DNA of 64,000 nucleotides from Arcicella sp034519515 (GCA_034519515.1 JAXHOK010000048.1:62001-126000), one strand, 5' to 3'. Numbered from the stretch's first letter, positions 34,803-43,250 are shown. The notes: generated by a model from the sequence alone, not told the origin. Made by a program: numbers and translations.

Positions 34803-35768
34803 TTAAAAACCAATTGATTTCAAGCCTAAGCCTGTCTTTTCATCCAAGCCAAACATCAAGTTCATATTCTGTACGGCTTGCCCTGCTGCACCCTTCGTCA
34901 AATTGTCTATCACACTGGTTATCAACAAATTGTCTTCGTGAACTTCCAAAGAAATTAAACATTTATTGGTATTTACCACCTGTTTTACGTCCACGGGTGA
35001 ATCGCTGATGTGGGTAAATGGATGTGATTCATAGTAAGCACGGTACAAGGCTTTTGCCTCCTCAATCGTTCCCGAAAATTTAGTATAAACATTCGCCATA
35101 ATTCCTCGGGTAAAATTGCCACGATACGGAATAAAATTGACCGTTGGTTTATTGCCATGAAAACTGCTCAAAGTCATCCCGATTTCCGTTAAATGTTGAT
35201 GCGTGAAGGCTTTATAAATTGAAGCGTTATTGTTTCGCCAAGAGAAATGCGTGCTGGCAGAAAGACTTTGCCCCGCCCCCGTTGAACCCGTTACGGCTGA
35301 CACGTGAACCTCATCATGAATCAAATCTGCCGATTGAGCCAAAGGCAACAACGCCAACTCAATGGAAGTAGCAAAACAACCAGGATTTGCCACGTATTGA
35401 GCCTGGCGAATTTTATCACGTTGCAATTCTGCCAAACCATACACAAACCCTTCGGACTGGTCACGAAAATCGGTACTTAAATCAATGATTTTTAAGGACT
35501 TAAATTCAGGATTGGCATCTGAAAATTTCTTAGATTCGCCGTGTCCAGAACAAAGGAAAGCCACATCAATATTGGTATGCAATTCGTCGGTAAACATCAA
35601 GTCAGTATCACCCAACAAATCGGTATGTGTGCTATAAACTGGTTTCCCTGCTTGTGATTTTGAATTAACATAAACGATTTCTGCTTGTGGATGATGGATA
35701 AGGATTCTGAGTAATTCTCCACCCGTATATCCCGCACCGCCTATGATTCCTATTTTTATTTTTTTCAT
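34803..35768 (-). CDS. argC: N-acetyl-gamma-glutamyl-phosphate reductase
   Basis: The 321-residue protein has the N-terminal NADP-binding GIIGGAGYTGGELLRIL and the catalytic cysteine in VANPGCFATS. Further conserved stretches are TGSTGAGQS and FIPYRGNFTRGI. It reduces N-acyl-glutamyl phosphate to the semialdehyde used by ArgD, the next gene. Start ATG at 35768 follows the HNH gene stop by 9 bp, so argC is probably co-transcribed with the accessory genes upstream as well as with argD. Confidence 0.95.
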   Translation of the reverse strand: MKKIKIGIIGGAGYTGGELLRILIHHPQAEIVYVNSKSQAGKPVYSTHTDLLGDTDLMFTDELHTNIDVAFLCSGHGESKKFSDANPEFKSLKIIDLSTDFRDQSEGFVYGLAELQRDKIRQAQYVANPGCFATSIELALLPLAQSADLIHDEVHVSAVTGSTGAGQSLSASTHFSWRNNNASIYKAFTHQHLTEIGMTLSSFHGNKPTVNFIPYRGNFTRGIMANVYTKFSGTIEEAKALYRAYYESHPFTHISDSPVDVKQVVNTNKCLISLEVHEDNLLITSVIDNLTKGAAGQAVQNMNLMFGLDEKTGLGLKSIGF

Positions 35769-35777
35769 TTTTACATT

Positions 35778-36185
35778 CTAAGGGTATAACCCTACTTTAA
35801 TCAAATCTATCCTTTCCAACACTCTTTCAATACTATTGAGTTTTAGCAATTTGATCGTCGCCGCTCCAATATCCGTTACTGGAATTAAGAAACCATCTTC
35901 TATACTAAAATGCTCAAACCAAATGTCTTTTCGTGGATGAAATAATCGGATAATATTTTCACCATCAAGGACGGTTGATAAATCACTTCCTTTGGCATTA
36001 TTACAGATAGGACATGAATGAGCTAAGTTTTCTAATACTGTTAAGCCTCCATGTTTTCGGCTTATGATATGGTCGGTTTGATAACGAATAAAAGAATCCG
36101 TTTCTAATCTACGGCAGTATTCACAACGATACTTCGCACGAGTGGCTACTTCTCTGCGTAAGGGTTCGGGTATCTTTTGGCTCAT
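35778..36185 (-). CDS. HNH endonuclease
   Basis: The 135-residue protein has a complete HNH/zinc fold: CEYCRR (first CxxC), the DH motif TDHIISRKHGG, NLAHSC and CPICNNAKGS (second CxxC). C-terminal residues FHPRKDIWFEHFSIEDG are shared by a compact HNH family frequent in cyanobacteria and Bacteroidota. It probably cuts DNA, but a target or partner is not known. Its start overlaps the stop of the 82-residue gene upstream by 4 bp, a pairing that suggests a functional two-gene unit placed inside the arginine gene series. Confidence 0.85.
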   Translation of the reverse strand: MSQKIPEPLRREVATRAKYRCEYCRRLETDSFIRYQTDHIISRKHGGLTVLENLAHSCPICNNAKGSDLSTVLDGENIIRLFHPRKDIWFEHFSIEDGFLIPVTDIGAATIKLLKLNSIERVLERIDLIKVGLYP

Positions 36186-36430
36186 TTTTGTTTTTCAGAT
36201 AATTGTAACCTTGCCCGAGATTTTGCCAGCCTGACAATATGCTCCAAAATCATATAATGTTCCAATTCTTCCTTTTCAGAAAATGCTAAGGGAGATTCTT
36301 GTTGCCTTTCTAAAAGTTCCTCAACTCGTTCTTGAATATTTTGCGGAGCATGAAAACCCAATACTTTTACAGGGTCAAGGGAAGCCATAAAATCGGCTAA
36401 ACTGTCATAAGCGTTAATTGTAGCTGTCAT
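36182..36430 (-). CDS. Small protein partner of HNH gene, unknown
   Basis: The 82 residues are charged and probably helical (LADFMASLDPVKVLGFHAP, ERVEELLERQQESPLAFSEK, LEHYMILEHIVRLAKSRAR). There is no membrane segment and no known motif. It overlaps the HNH gene by ATGA. The helical, acidic character and the position before a nuclease would suit an antitoxin- or control-type protein, but that is only inference from context. Confidence 0.65.
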   Translation of the reverse strand: MTATINAYDSLADFMASLDPVKVLGFHAPQNIQERVEELLERQQESPLAFSEKEELEHYMILEHIVRLAKSRARLQLSEKQK

Positions 36431-36493
36431 GGCTTTATGGATTTATTAACATTTAGCTTTGTAGTTTGCGTAACAAAAATAGCACTTTAAACC

Positions 36494-36703
36494 TTACATA
36501 TAGTCCTTCAAATGTTCCAAAGGTTCATCAAAATCATCTGAATACCAAATCTTTCCTTTCAAACTGCCTGCTACTCTCCTCTTTTTTTGAGGTGGTATTT
36601 CTTCCAAAAAAGTAACGATAACATTAACTCTATCATTAAAATCAGGCGTTTCTTCCAAAATTATTTTATCGTTTTCATATATTCCTTTTATTGATTTTAA
36701 CAT
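36494..36703 (-). CDS. DUF2281-like antitoxin
   Basis: The 69-residue protein has MLKSIKGIYENDKIILEE at the start and SLKGKIWYSDDFDEPLEHL at the end. The first part resembles a swapped-hairpin DNA-binding region. The LKGKIWxSDDFDEPL tail is typical of DUF2281-type antitoxins paired with PIN toxins. No PIN gene follows; the next gene downstream is the 82-residue HNH partner, so the antitoxin appears orphaned. Confidence 0.7.
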   Translation of the reverse strand: MLKSIKGIYENDKIILEETPDFNDRVNVIVTFLEEIPPQKKRRVAGSLKGKIWYSDDFDEPLEHLKDYM

Positions 36704-36709
36704 GATGAT

Positions 36710-37180
36710 TTACAAGGGATTGTGTGGGATAATTCCACGAATTTTATCTTCTATTCTTTTACCCATTTTATGAGAATTGGCGTTATGTAACTCGAAAATA
36801 TCTATAAAATCTTTAATATCTCTGAAATAGAAAGTATAGCTATCATTATGTTTGAAAATAATTTTGTAAATACCTTTTTTAACAGAAATCGTTTTAATAT
36901 ACTGAAAATCAGATAATTGATAGACGATTTGTTTACTAAAAGTCAAAATAACAACTTCGCTTTTGTTAAACTTTATACCTGTAAACTTATCTTTCAGTAA
37001 GTAAAAAATGATTAGATAAATAGGAATTGCATATCCAAAATGAATGAAGTCTTCTTGCATGAAACCTCTATATAACATGAATAATAACACCAAAGTCATC
37101 ATGAAAATTTGAACGTATGCTGAACCTCTAATTCGCTCATTGACCAAATATGTATGTTGTACTTTCTCTGTTAATTCCAT
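36710..37180 (-). CDS. Uncharacterised protein with two membrane helices and PH-like tail
   Basis: A 156-residue protein. Two adjacent hydrophobic helices (VQIFMMTLVLLFMLYRGF and FGYAIPIYLIIFYLL) are followed by a beta-rich cytoplasmic part (FNKSEVVILTFSKQIVYQLS, ISVKKGIYKIIFKHN). The layout resembles small bacterial PH-domain membrane proteins, though sequence identity to a named family is not evident. It lies 6 bp upstream of the DUF2281 gene and 53 bp downstream of argG on the same strand. Confidence 0.6.
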   Translation of the reverse strand: MELTEKVQHTYLVNERIRGSAYVQIFMMTLVLLFMLYRGFMQEDFIHFGYAIPIYLIIFYLLKDKFTGIKFNKSEVVILTFSKQIVYQLSDFQYIKTISVKKGIYKIIFKHNDSYTFYFRDIKDFIDIFELHNANSHKMGKRIEDKIRGIIPHNPL

Positions 37181-37233
37181 TCTTTATCCTTATTATCGTC
37201 AATCCGTGTCCAATCCTAAAAATCCGTGTGCCA

Positions 37234-38424
37234 TCAAAGACCCGTAACCTTCCGATGAATCATAGTCTGATTGGAAACAATCTTCGAGAAACCCCTCACA
37301 TCATCGCCCGACCAGGCTTTGTTCATTTCGCCGTAAGCCCCAAAAACTGGCGACATCAAGTCGTAAGGCGATTCTATGCCCGTTAGGAAATAACGATAGG
37401 GAGCTAACTGCACATCCACCGTACCCGTTACAAACGTCTGAGTATCAGTCAAAAATGTTTCAATATTTCGCATCGCAGGTTCTAAAAATTGTCCTTCATG
37501 GAGCATCGTGCCGTAATTATCGCCCAATAATTGCTTGAAATACAATTGCTGTTTTGTGAGGGTATGTTTTTCTAATAAATGGTGAGCCTTGATGATGATT
37601 AAAGGGGCGGCGGCTTCAAAACCGACTCGACCTTTAATGCCAATGATGGTATCGCCCACGTGTATATCTCGACCGATGCCGTAGGGTGAAGCCATCGCCG
37701 CCAACGCACGAATTGCCGCCACGGGACTCATCGTTACACCGTTGATACCTACGAATTCGCCTTTTTCAAAGTGCAATTTCACGGTTTCTTCGCCCGTTTT
37801 TGTTACCTGCGTGGGCCAAGCCGATTCGGGTAAAAATCCGTTGGAAGTGAGCGTTTCTTTGCCCCCGACTGATGTTCCCCAAAGTCCTTTGTTGATGGAA
37901 TATTGGTTTTTGACCCAATCACGAACTACGCCTTTCGATTTCAAATATTCGATTTCATCTTCACGAGACAGTTGCATATCTCGGATGGGCGTAATGATTT
38001 CAACATCGGGGTTCATAATTCTGAAAACCACATCAAAACGCACTTGGTCGTTGCCCGCCCCCGTGCTGCCGTGGGCAATGGCTTTTGCTCCGATTTTGTT
38101 GGCATACTCCGCCACGGCTGTTGCCTGAAAAACCCGCTCTGCCGACACTGAAAGCGGATAAGTGTTGTTTTTCAAAACATTACCATAGACCATATACCGA
38201 ATACAATCGTGATAATATTTCTGGACTACATCAAGGACTACGTGGCTCACAACGCCCAATCCGTAGGCTTTTTGTTCGATGTCCTTCAATTCTTCGGGAC
38301 TGAAACCGCCCGTATCCACCAAGGCAGAATGGACTTCATAGCCCCGCTCATCGGACAGATATTTTACACAATAAGAGGTATCTAAACCTCCCGAAAACGC
38401 TAATAATACTTTTGGTTTGGTCAT
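37234..38424 (-). CDS. argG: Argininosuccinate synthase
   Basis: The 396-residue protein has the ATP-pyrophosphatase loop AFSGGLDTSYCV at its N-terminus, AHGSTGAGNDQVRFD and DTIIGIKGRVGFEAA. It joins citrulline and aspartate using ATP. Length is normal for the family. It lies on the same strand as argC and argD and the acetyltransferase gene at 40941, but accessory genes separate all but argC-argD. The gap just upstream carries a divergent promoter for a candidate RNA. Confidence 0.95.
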   Translation of the reverse strand: MTKPKVLLAFSGGLDTSYCVKYLSDERGYEVHSALVDTGGFSPEELKDIEQKAYGLGVVSHVVLDVVQKYYHDCIRYMVYGNVLKNNTYPLSVSAERVFQATAVAEYANKIGAKAIAHGSTGAGNDQVRFDVVFRIMNPDVEIITPIRDMQLSREDEIEYLKSKGVVRDWVKNQYSINKGLWGTSVGGKETLTSNGFLPESAWPTQVTKTGEETVKLHFEKGEFVGINGVTMSPVAAIRALAAMASPYGIGRDIHVGDTIIGIKGRVGFEAAAPLIIIKAHHLLEKHTLTKQQLYFKQLLGDNYGTMLHEGQFLEPAMRNIETFLTDTQTFVTGTVDVQLAPYRYFLTGIESPYDLMSPVFGAYGEMNKAWSGDDVRGFSKIVSNQTMIHRKVTGL

Positions 38425-38477
38425 TTTTTGTGGTAAGCATTACGCAATAGGCGATATGCTGGTATTTTGATTTTCTA

Positions 38478-38507
38478 TTGACTTTTAATTATATTTTCGT
38501 AAGTTTG
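38478..38507 (+). promoter_or_regulatory. Consensus Bacteroidota promoter without a downstream ORF
   Basis: TTG (38478-38480), 19 bp, then TAAGTTTG (38500-38507), an exact TAnnTTTG -7 box. It points into a gene-free stretch, so it probably drives a non-coding RNA. Confidence 0.65.
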
Positions 38508-38512
38508 TGCCA

Positions 38513-38693
38513 TAAAACGAAGTCGTTTCGGACGTTAAAAGAGAAGGGCAGGCAACTGGGCATACACTCGTCGTTTTCAAAAAAGAATCAAGATTACTTG
38601 GTTCTTTTTGTTTTGAATATCCTCATTGAGTTCAAGGCAATCGTTTTTCGTCCTTCTCTCACTTCTTGAACAACCACATATTTTTTCCTTGAC
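38513..38693 (+). ncRNA. Candidate structured non-coding RNA
   Basis: It follows the consensus promoter. A closing stem AGAGAAGG (38540-38547) / CCTTCTCT (38652-38659) encloses about 100 nt with a strong inner hairpin (CAAAAAAGAATCAAG / CTTGGTTCTTTTTG, near 38579-38612) and a smaller one near 38617-38637. No credible frame lies within. Length and long-rod shape are reminiscent of regulatory RNAs such as 6S, but I do not recognise a family signature. The 3' end is uncertain (a T6 run at about 38682). Confidence 0.4.
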
Positions 38694-38714
38694 TGATAAC
38701 TTTTGCTGTCCCAT

Positions 38715-38840
38715 GGTCGTGTGTCCTCACCGACCACTCATGTGTAAGCAAATGCCAACTTGTTTTTTTATAATTTACTGATAATCAAATATTTGTGTTG
38801 CTTACGCACGATGTCTGGTGGGACACCAGCCACGGAGTGA
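38715..38840. repeat. Imperfect inverted repeat, gcttacacatgagtggtcgg type
   Basis: The arm gtcgtgtgtcctcaccgac...gtgtaagcaaa (38716-38754) faces ttgcttacgcacgat...gtgggacaccagccacgg (38799-38834). Most positions pair, with several mismatches. Function unknown. Confidence 0.45.
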
Positions 38841-38847
38841 GTTTATT

Positions 38848-39636
38848 TTACCTGTTTTTCTGTTCTGTTAAAGTATCAATTCTCACCTTAGATCTATCAG
38901 AAATATATTGCATTACTTCTGATAAATTTTCAGTTCCTCTTATTCCCGATGATGTGTGCCACTCATCATTATTAACAAAAATTACCTTATATTCATCTTC
39001 AACTAAAACCGCAACATCGGGATTTGGGTTTGGATAAAATTGAATGGTTTTAACTTGATTAAATAAGTATTTCTTTTTTGCAGTTGTTCCCTCCTCTCCC
39101 AATTCTATGGAATCTTTGGTAATTTTTCCGTCCATATTCCACAGCCAAAAAAGTAAAAATACTGTTATGCTTCCGAAAATTATTTTCCAGTATTTCACAA
39201 ATATTTCCCCTCCATTTGCCGATAATCCATATTCTAATTCGTACTTGATATTATACTTTTCATAATCTTCTTGCGACATCATAGAAAGCATTATATTTTC
39301 CATGATTGAAATTGAAAAGGTAAATATCAAACATACTGTCAGAAGCAAAGGCATAGTTTCAAAACGTAAGTAAAAAACAGCATCATCAGGTTTGACAGAT
39401 GTTAAAATACTAATATATTTCAAAGAGTAATAAAGCAAAACACCCAAGAACAATAATACAATTATTGAAATTGAGGGCAACCACTTATATTTTTTGTAAG
39501 TCTGTTCAATATCTTCTAATTCATATTTTTTAAAGTCTTTTTCCTTTTTATTAGTAGGAAATATTTTTGCTAAAATGAATACAACAAGTAATACAAGTAA
39601 GTGTTGAGAATGTTGTAAAATATCTTTAAAGTCCAT
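38848..39636 (-). CDS. Uncharacterised multi-pass membrane protein with PH-like C-terminus
   Basis: A 262-residue protein. Four hydrophobic helices are visible: LLVLLVVFILAKIF, ISIIVLLFLGVLLYYSL, TMPLLLTVCLIFTFSIS and IIFGSITVFLLFWLW. The C-terminal 90 residues are beta-rich (KKKYLFNQVKTIQFYPNP, AVLVEDEYKVIFVN), similar in arrangement to bacterial PH domains, with GLSANGGEI before the last helix. No family recognised. It is one of three accessory genes placed between argG and the acetyltransferase. Confidence 0.6.
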   Translation of the reverse strand: MDFKDILQHSQHLLVLLVVFILAKIFPTNKKEKDFKKYELEDIEQTYKKYKWLPSISIIVLLFLGVLLYYSLKYISILTSVKPDDAVFYLRFETMPLLLTVCLIFTFSISIMENIMLSMMSQEDYEKYNIKYELEYGLSANGGEIFVKYWKIIFGSITVFLLFWLWNMDGKITKDSIELGEEGTTAKKKYLFNQVKTIQFYPNPNPDVAVLVEDEYKVIFVNNDEWHTSSGIRGTENLSEVMQYISDRSKVRIDTLTEQKNR

Positions 39637-39691
39637 ACAAAAGCAATCGAACGAATATATTCTAATTTATAAATATCTGATAATCAATGCC

Positions 39692-40318
39692 TTATTTATT
39701 ATAAAATGTATCTGTAAGGTAGAAAACGGTATCAATAAATTGAAGAATGCCATTTTCAGTTAATACATTTTCATCGTGCAAGTCTTCGAGAATTATTCCT
39801 AAATCTGGGTTATAATAATCATTATTCCGAGTATTTACAAATCCATTTGCAGCCATAAATTCCTTCACAAATGCTAAATTGGTTTTCTCAGTTGCTCTGA
39901 TAAACGCCTGTCTTACAACAGCATAAATAGTATTTTCTTCTTGATAAAAACCTAAAAGTTCATAAGCTGTATCAGGGAAAAAGTAGTTATTCAGCAATAG
40001 ATTATGAAAGTAATCCGTCCACGAAGCATAAAAAATAGCATCGTTTAATTTGAGTACGTTCTTACCGTCGTTGAGATAAACTCTTTGTTCCGCACCTTCT
40101 GAAATATAATTTTCAATGTTTATTTCCCTTATCCACAAGTTGTTATCCGTAATGTAAGAGGTTAAGATTTCTGTTTCTTGCTTTCGGAAGAACTCTGACT
40201 CTTTAACCAGTTTACTTGCTCTCGTGCTTCTTTTAAGGTAATTGGCAACTGCTTGGACAGCATTTCCATAGATAACTTCGCCCTCTCCTGAAATGATATT
40301 TTGTAGCTCATATTTCAT
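39692..40318 (-). CDS. Small protein-kinase-fold protein (polyvalent-protein kinase type)
   Basis: This is a 208-residue protein. Its motifs fit a minimal kinase: glycine-poor loop EGAEQRVYLN, the ATP-binding lysine in NVLKLND, the hinge AVVRQAFI, the catalytic-loop equivalent EDLHDENVL and the metal-binding Asp in LQFIDTVFY. This matches the short kinase-like domain found in polyvalent proteins of phages and conjugative elements. It lies 83 bp downstream of an HTH antitoxin-like gene on the same strand, so a kinase-type toxin role is possible. Confidence 0.65.
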   Translation of the reverse strand: MKYELQNIISGEGEVIYGNAVQAVANYLKRSTRASKLVKESEFFRKQETEILTSYITDNNLWIREINIENYISEGAEQRVYLNDGKNVLKLNDAIFYASWTDYFHNLLLNNYFFPDTAYELLGFYQEENTIYAVVRQAFIRATEKTNLAFVKEFMAANGFVNTRNNDYYNPDLGIILEDLHDENVLTENGILQFIDTVFYLTDTFYNK

Positions 40319-40401
40319 TTAGTTTATGTTTTCTGTCTTTTGCAAAAGCAGTCGAACGAATATATTTTAATTTATAAATATCTGATAATCAAGCGTAAAG
40401 C

Positions 40402-40698
40402 TCACACACCCACAATCTCCTCTGAAACCATTATCAAGGTAATGTTCAAATGTTTTTCAATCAGGGTAACAGTTTCTAAGGTAAAATTGTGTGTGCCTGA
40501 AAGCCACTTCGTAACCTCCGAAGGACGTTTATTCATCGCTTCGGCTAATTGTTTTTGTGTCCAATTTTTTACCTTCAAAGCATCATCAATTCTGGCAGCA
40601 ATCAACATTCTCCTCCGCACCATTTCTCGGCGAGATGGGTCAATATTTTTCAAGGCTTCTTGAATAATTGGGCTGGTATATTTTCGGGGTTTATTCAT
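40402..40698 (-). CDS. XRE-family HTH antitoxin-like regulator
   Basis: A 98-residue protein from the ATG at 40698 (MNKPRKYTSPIIQEALKN); upstream in-frame codons come from an interspersed repeat (antisense of gcgaagcacgaatcgg). The HTH is NWTQKQLAEAMNKRPSEVTK followed by WLSGTHNFTLETV. It is clearly a paralogue of the antitoxin at 50678-51061, which has its toxin gene directly upstream. Here no toxin of that kind is present; the kinase-like gene lies downstream instead. Confidence 0.8.
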   Translation of the reverse strand: MNKPRKYTSPIIQEALKNIDPSRREMVRRRMLIAARIDDALKVKNWTQKQLAEAMNKRPSEVTKWLSGTHNFTLETVTLIEKHLNITLIMVSEEIVGV

Positions 40699-40732
40699 TT
40701 TGAATACTCTAATCGAATTAATCATGAAAATG

Positions 40733-40927
40733 TCATTGCGAAGCACGAATCGGAGTTTCGTTAAACCAATCTTTCGACTTACGGGCAATGAACTTCAAAC
40801 TCAATTGCACCATCTGCACCACAGGAGCAACGTCTGACTCGCCACCGTCGGCTTTGGTGGTTCGGGTTGATAAATAAATATTAATCCCAAACGTCAAGGC
40901 AACGATAATTGGATAAGAAATATACAT
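40733..40927 (-). CDS. Doubtful small frame with one membrane helix
   Basis: A 64-codon frame (MYISYPIIVALTFGINIYLS) whose C-terminal part KDWFNETPIRASQ is encoded by an interspersed repeat. It occupies the place where a toxin gene would be expected before the antitoxin at 40402. It may be a decayed gene or a small membrane protein; support is weak. Confidence 0.25.
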   Translation of the reverse strand: MYISYPIIVALTFGINIYLSTRTTKADGGESDVAPVVQMVQLSLKFIARKSKDWFNETPIRASQ

Positions 40928-40940
40928 TTTGTTTTGATTA

Positions 40941-41762
40941 CTAAATCCCCGGCCTTGCCACTCGCTTGGCTTGCATCTTCAAAAACATCTTTTCCTTAAT
41001 GGATTTCAACCTTTCCAAGACCTTCACATCCTTCAAAAAATTCCATTCTACGTGTTCGGGTTCTTTTTGTTTTTGTGCTTCTGCTTCACGTTTTGCCTTG
41101 TTTTTCTCCCACTCGGGGTCAAAAATCATGCCTGTGCATAGGCAATGCTTACGGTCGGTGCGGGTCAAAACGTCATAGTTCACGCATGACTTGCAGCCAT
41201 TCCAGAAGGCATCATTTACGGGTAATTCGCTGAACGTAGTGGGTTCGTAACCCAATTCAGAATTGATTTTCATCACTGCCAAAGAAGTCGTTATTCCAAT
41301 GATTTTGGCATCGGGATAATTTTCCCTTGACAATTCAAAAGCCCTCATTTTTACGGCTTTGGCAACGCCAAATTTCCGCCATTCGGGCTTTACGATAAGT
41401 CCAGAATTTGCCACAAATTTGCCATGTTCCCAAGTTTCCACGTAACAAAAACCAATGAATTCGCCTTCGTTGTTGAGGGCAATAATGGCTTTACCTTCCT
41501 CCATTTTTGTGCGTAAATATTCAGGAGAACGCTTGGCGATTCCCGTGCCACGTGCTTTGGCGGATTCTTCCATTTCGTAACAAATGGATTCGGCAAGATG
41601 TAAATGTTCTGTCGTAGCGACTTGAACGGTGTAGTTTTCGATAAGATTTTCAGAGATTAATGCTTTTTCCACTGTTGAAATGTTGCTAAAAATGTTTTTG
41701 GAGATGATGGTAGATGATAAATCACCACGACTTAACGAATTGAGCCTTAGAATATTAAACAA
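40941..41762 (-). CDS. GNAT acetyltransferase of the arginine pathway (ArgA-like)
   Basis: The 273-residue frame has a GNAT core from about residue 45: TTEHLHLAESICYEMEESA, GTGIAKRSPEY, the acetyl-CoA region SGLIVKPEWRKFGVAKAV, then ITTSLAVMKINSELGYE. A cysteine-rich patch (CKSCVNY, CLCTG) follows. In many Bacteroidota genomes this family is the first gene of the arginine operon, before argG-argC-argD, and is taken to make N-acyl-glutamate. The start is uncertain: 41762 is TTG and the first 40 residues are not conserved-looking. Confidence 0.8.
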   Translation of the reverse strand: MFNILRLNSLSRGDLSSTIISKNIFSNISTVEKALISENLIENYTVQVATTEHLHLAESICYEMEESAKARGTGIAKRSPEYLRTKMEEGKAIIALNNEGEFIGFCYVETWEHGKFVANSGLIVKPEWRKFGVAKAVKMRAFELSRENYPDAKIIGITTSLAVMKINSELGYEPTTFSELPVNDAFWNGCKSCVNYDVLTRTDRKHCLCTGMIFDPEWEKNKAKREAEAQKQKEPEHVEWNFLKDVKVLERLKSIKEKMFLKMQAKRVARPGI

Positions 41763-41814
41763 CTACACGAAAACGTTTTGAGAAATATCTGCCACATAGG
41801 CAAACGAACAGGAT

Positions 41815-41861
41815 TAGGGTATCAGACCCTACGGAAGAATGTACACCTAAAAACGGGTGTA
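41815..41861 (-). promoter_or_regulatory. Two small leader hairpins before the acetyltransferase gene
   Basis: TAGGGT/ACCCTA (41815-41831) and TACACC/GGTGTA (41842-41861) stand side by side 53-100 bp above the start. They may be leader structures; no known riboswitch motif is visible. Confidence 0.3.
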
Positions 41862-41998
41862 GGGATGTATGAATATGATATGAATTTAACTTCGTATTTC
41901 ATTTTTTGAGATTGATTTTCGATTGAAACCGAATAATCATGCAAAGTTTACCAAAACAAAATGAGAGTTGCAATATTTATTTGTGATATTTTGAGCGG

Positions 41999-42110
41999 TG
42001 AGCAACGAGCAGTGAGTAATGAGGCATGAGTAGTGGTAATAAGTAATGAGCAGTGAGCAGTGAATTGAATACTCAAACCTCATGCCTCATCGCTCAAACC
42101 TCAAAGCCTT
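41999..42110. repeat. Imperfect palindrome, gagcagtgagtaatgaggcatgag word family
   Basis: Repeated words gagcaacgagcagtgagtaa and gtaatgagcagtgagcagtg face actcaaacctcatgcctcat and cgctcaaacctc. The right arm covers the last codons of the glycerate kinase gene. Confidence 0.6.
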
Positions 42111-43220
42111 TCCAATCATATTGCCCTGGTATTCAACTAATTGAGAAGTATTTTCAATCGCTTTTTCTAAACTCATCGGCTCGTTCAGAATAGAGGTTGC
42201 GTATATTACTCCCTCTTGTGCAATGATTTGTTCAACATCTTGCATTGTGCCGCAAATCAATATGCTCGGGACGTTGAATTTATTGGCTCTTTTAACTAAT
42301 CGGGAGATGAGTTTTCCTTGCCACGTTTGGCTGTCAATCTTCCCTTCACCCGTGATGAGGACATTGGCATTTTTTAGTTTTTCGTCAATATCGCTAATGT
42401 CCAAAATCCAGTCGGCGGCGGAACAAATTTGAGCGTTCAGAAATGCCAATCCTCCGCCACCAATGCCTCCACCCGCACCACTTCCTTGTATGGATTGAAC
42501 GTCAATATTAAATTCTTTTTGGAATATCTGAGCTAAATTTTCTAAGCCTTTGTCCAATAAATTTATCGCATTTTCATCCGCCCCTTTTTGCTTGGCAAAG
42601 ACTTTTGCCGCTCCGTTTTCACCATAAAAAGGATTTGTTACGTCGGTGGCTATGGTAAATTTTATATTAGCTAATTTGGGATGAACCTTACTTTTATCAA
42701 TCGAATGGATTTGCAGAAGATTCTCCCCAACTGGCTTCAATTCATTCTCATTTTCATCCAAAAAAACATATCCCAAAGCCGCCGCCATCCCAATCCCACC
42801 ATCGTTAGTAGCACTTCCGCCTACGGTCAGGATTATTTCACTGGCATCTTTTTTCAAAGTATCCATAATCAATTGACCTGTGCCGAAGGTACTGGTTATC
42901 AAAGCATTACGTTGCTCTTTTTTTAATAACTCAATCCCCGATGCCCTTGCCATTTCCACGATTGCGGTGCGTGTGGAAGGAATCCAGAGGTATTGGGCTT
43001 GAATATTTCGGAATAATGGGTCTTGTACTTCACAAGTGATAAACTCGCCTCCCAAAACGATTTGGAGGGTTTCGAGCGTACCTTCTCCACCGTCTGCCAA
43101 TGGGAGTATCTCAACTTTGGCGGTGGGGAATGTTTTTAAGATTCCCTTTTTCAATCCCTCACAAATTTGGAGGGCGGTTTGGGAATCCTTGAATTTATCG
43201 GTGGCGATGAGGATATTCAT
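42087..43220 (-). CDS. glxK: Glycerate 2-kinase, GlxK type
   Basis: This is a 377-residue protein. Family hallmarks are the N-terminal IATDKFKDSQTA, PLADGGEGTLETL, the glycine-rich loop LTVGGSATNDGGIGMAAALG, QGSGAGGGIGGGGLAFL and ITGEGKIDSQTWQGK. It phosphorylates D-glycerate, feeding it to glycolysis. Length is usual for the family. The last residues are encoded partly by a word repeat, and the stop lies in the loop of that palindrome. Upstream is a tandem palindromic array. Confidence 0.92.
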   Translation of the reverse strand: MNILIATDKFKDSQTALQICEGLKKGILKTFPTAKVEILPLADGGEGTLETLQIVLGGEFITCEVQDPLFRNIQAQYLWIPSTRTAIVEMARASGIELLKKEQRNALITSTFGTGQLIMDTLKKDASEIILTVGGSATNDGGIGMAAALGYVFLDENENELKPVGENLLQIHSIDKSKVHPKLANIKFTIATDVTNPFYGENGAAKVFAKQKGADENAINLLDKGLENLAQIFQKEFNIDVQSIQGSGAGGGIGGGGLAFLNAQICSAADWILDISDIDEKLKNANVLITGEGKIDSQTWQGKLISRLVKRANKFNVPSILICGTMQDVEQIIAQEGVIYATSILNEPMSLEKAIENTSQLVEYQGNMIGKALRFER

Positions 43221-43250
43221 TTTTACTTTTTTTCTATAAATTGAATTTAT

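Noticed and set aside
42681..42926. Plus-strand frame of 81 codons inside glycerate kinase
   Set aside because: Antisense shadow of a well-supported gene.
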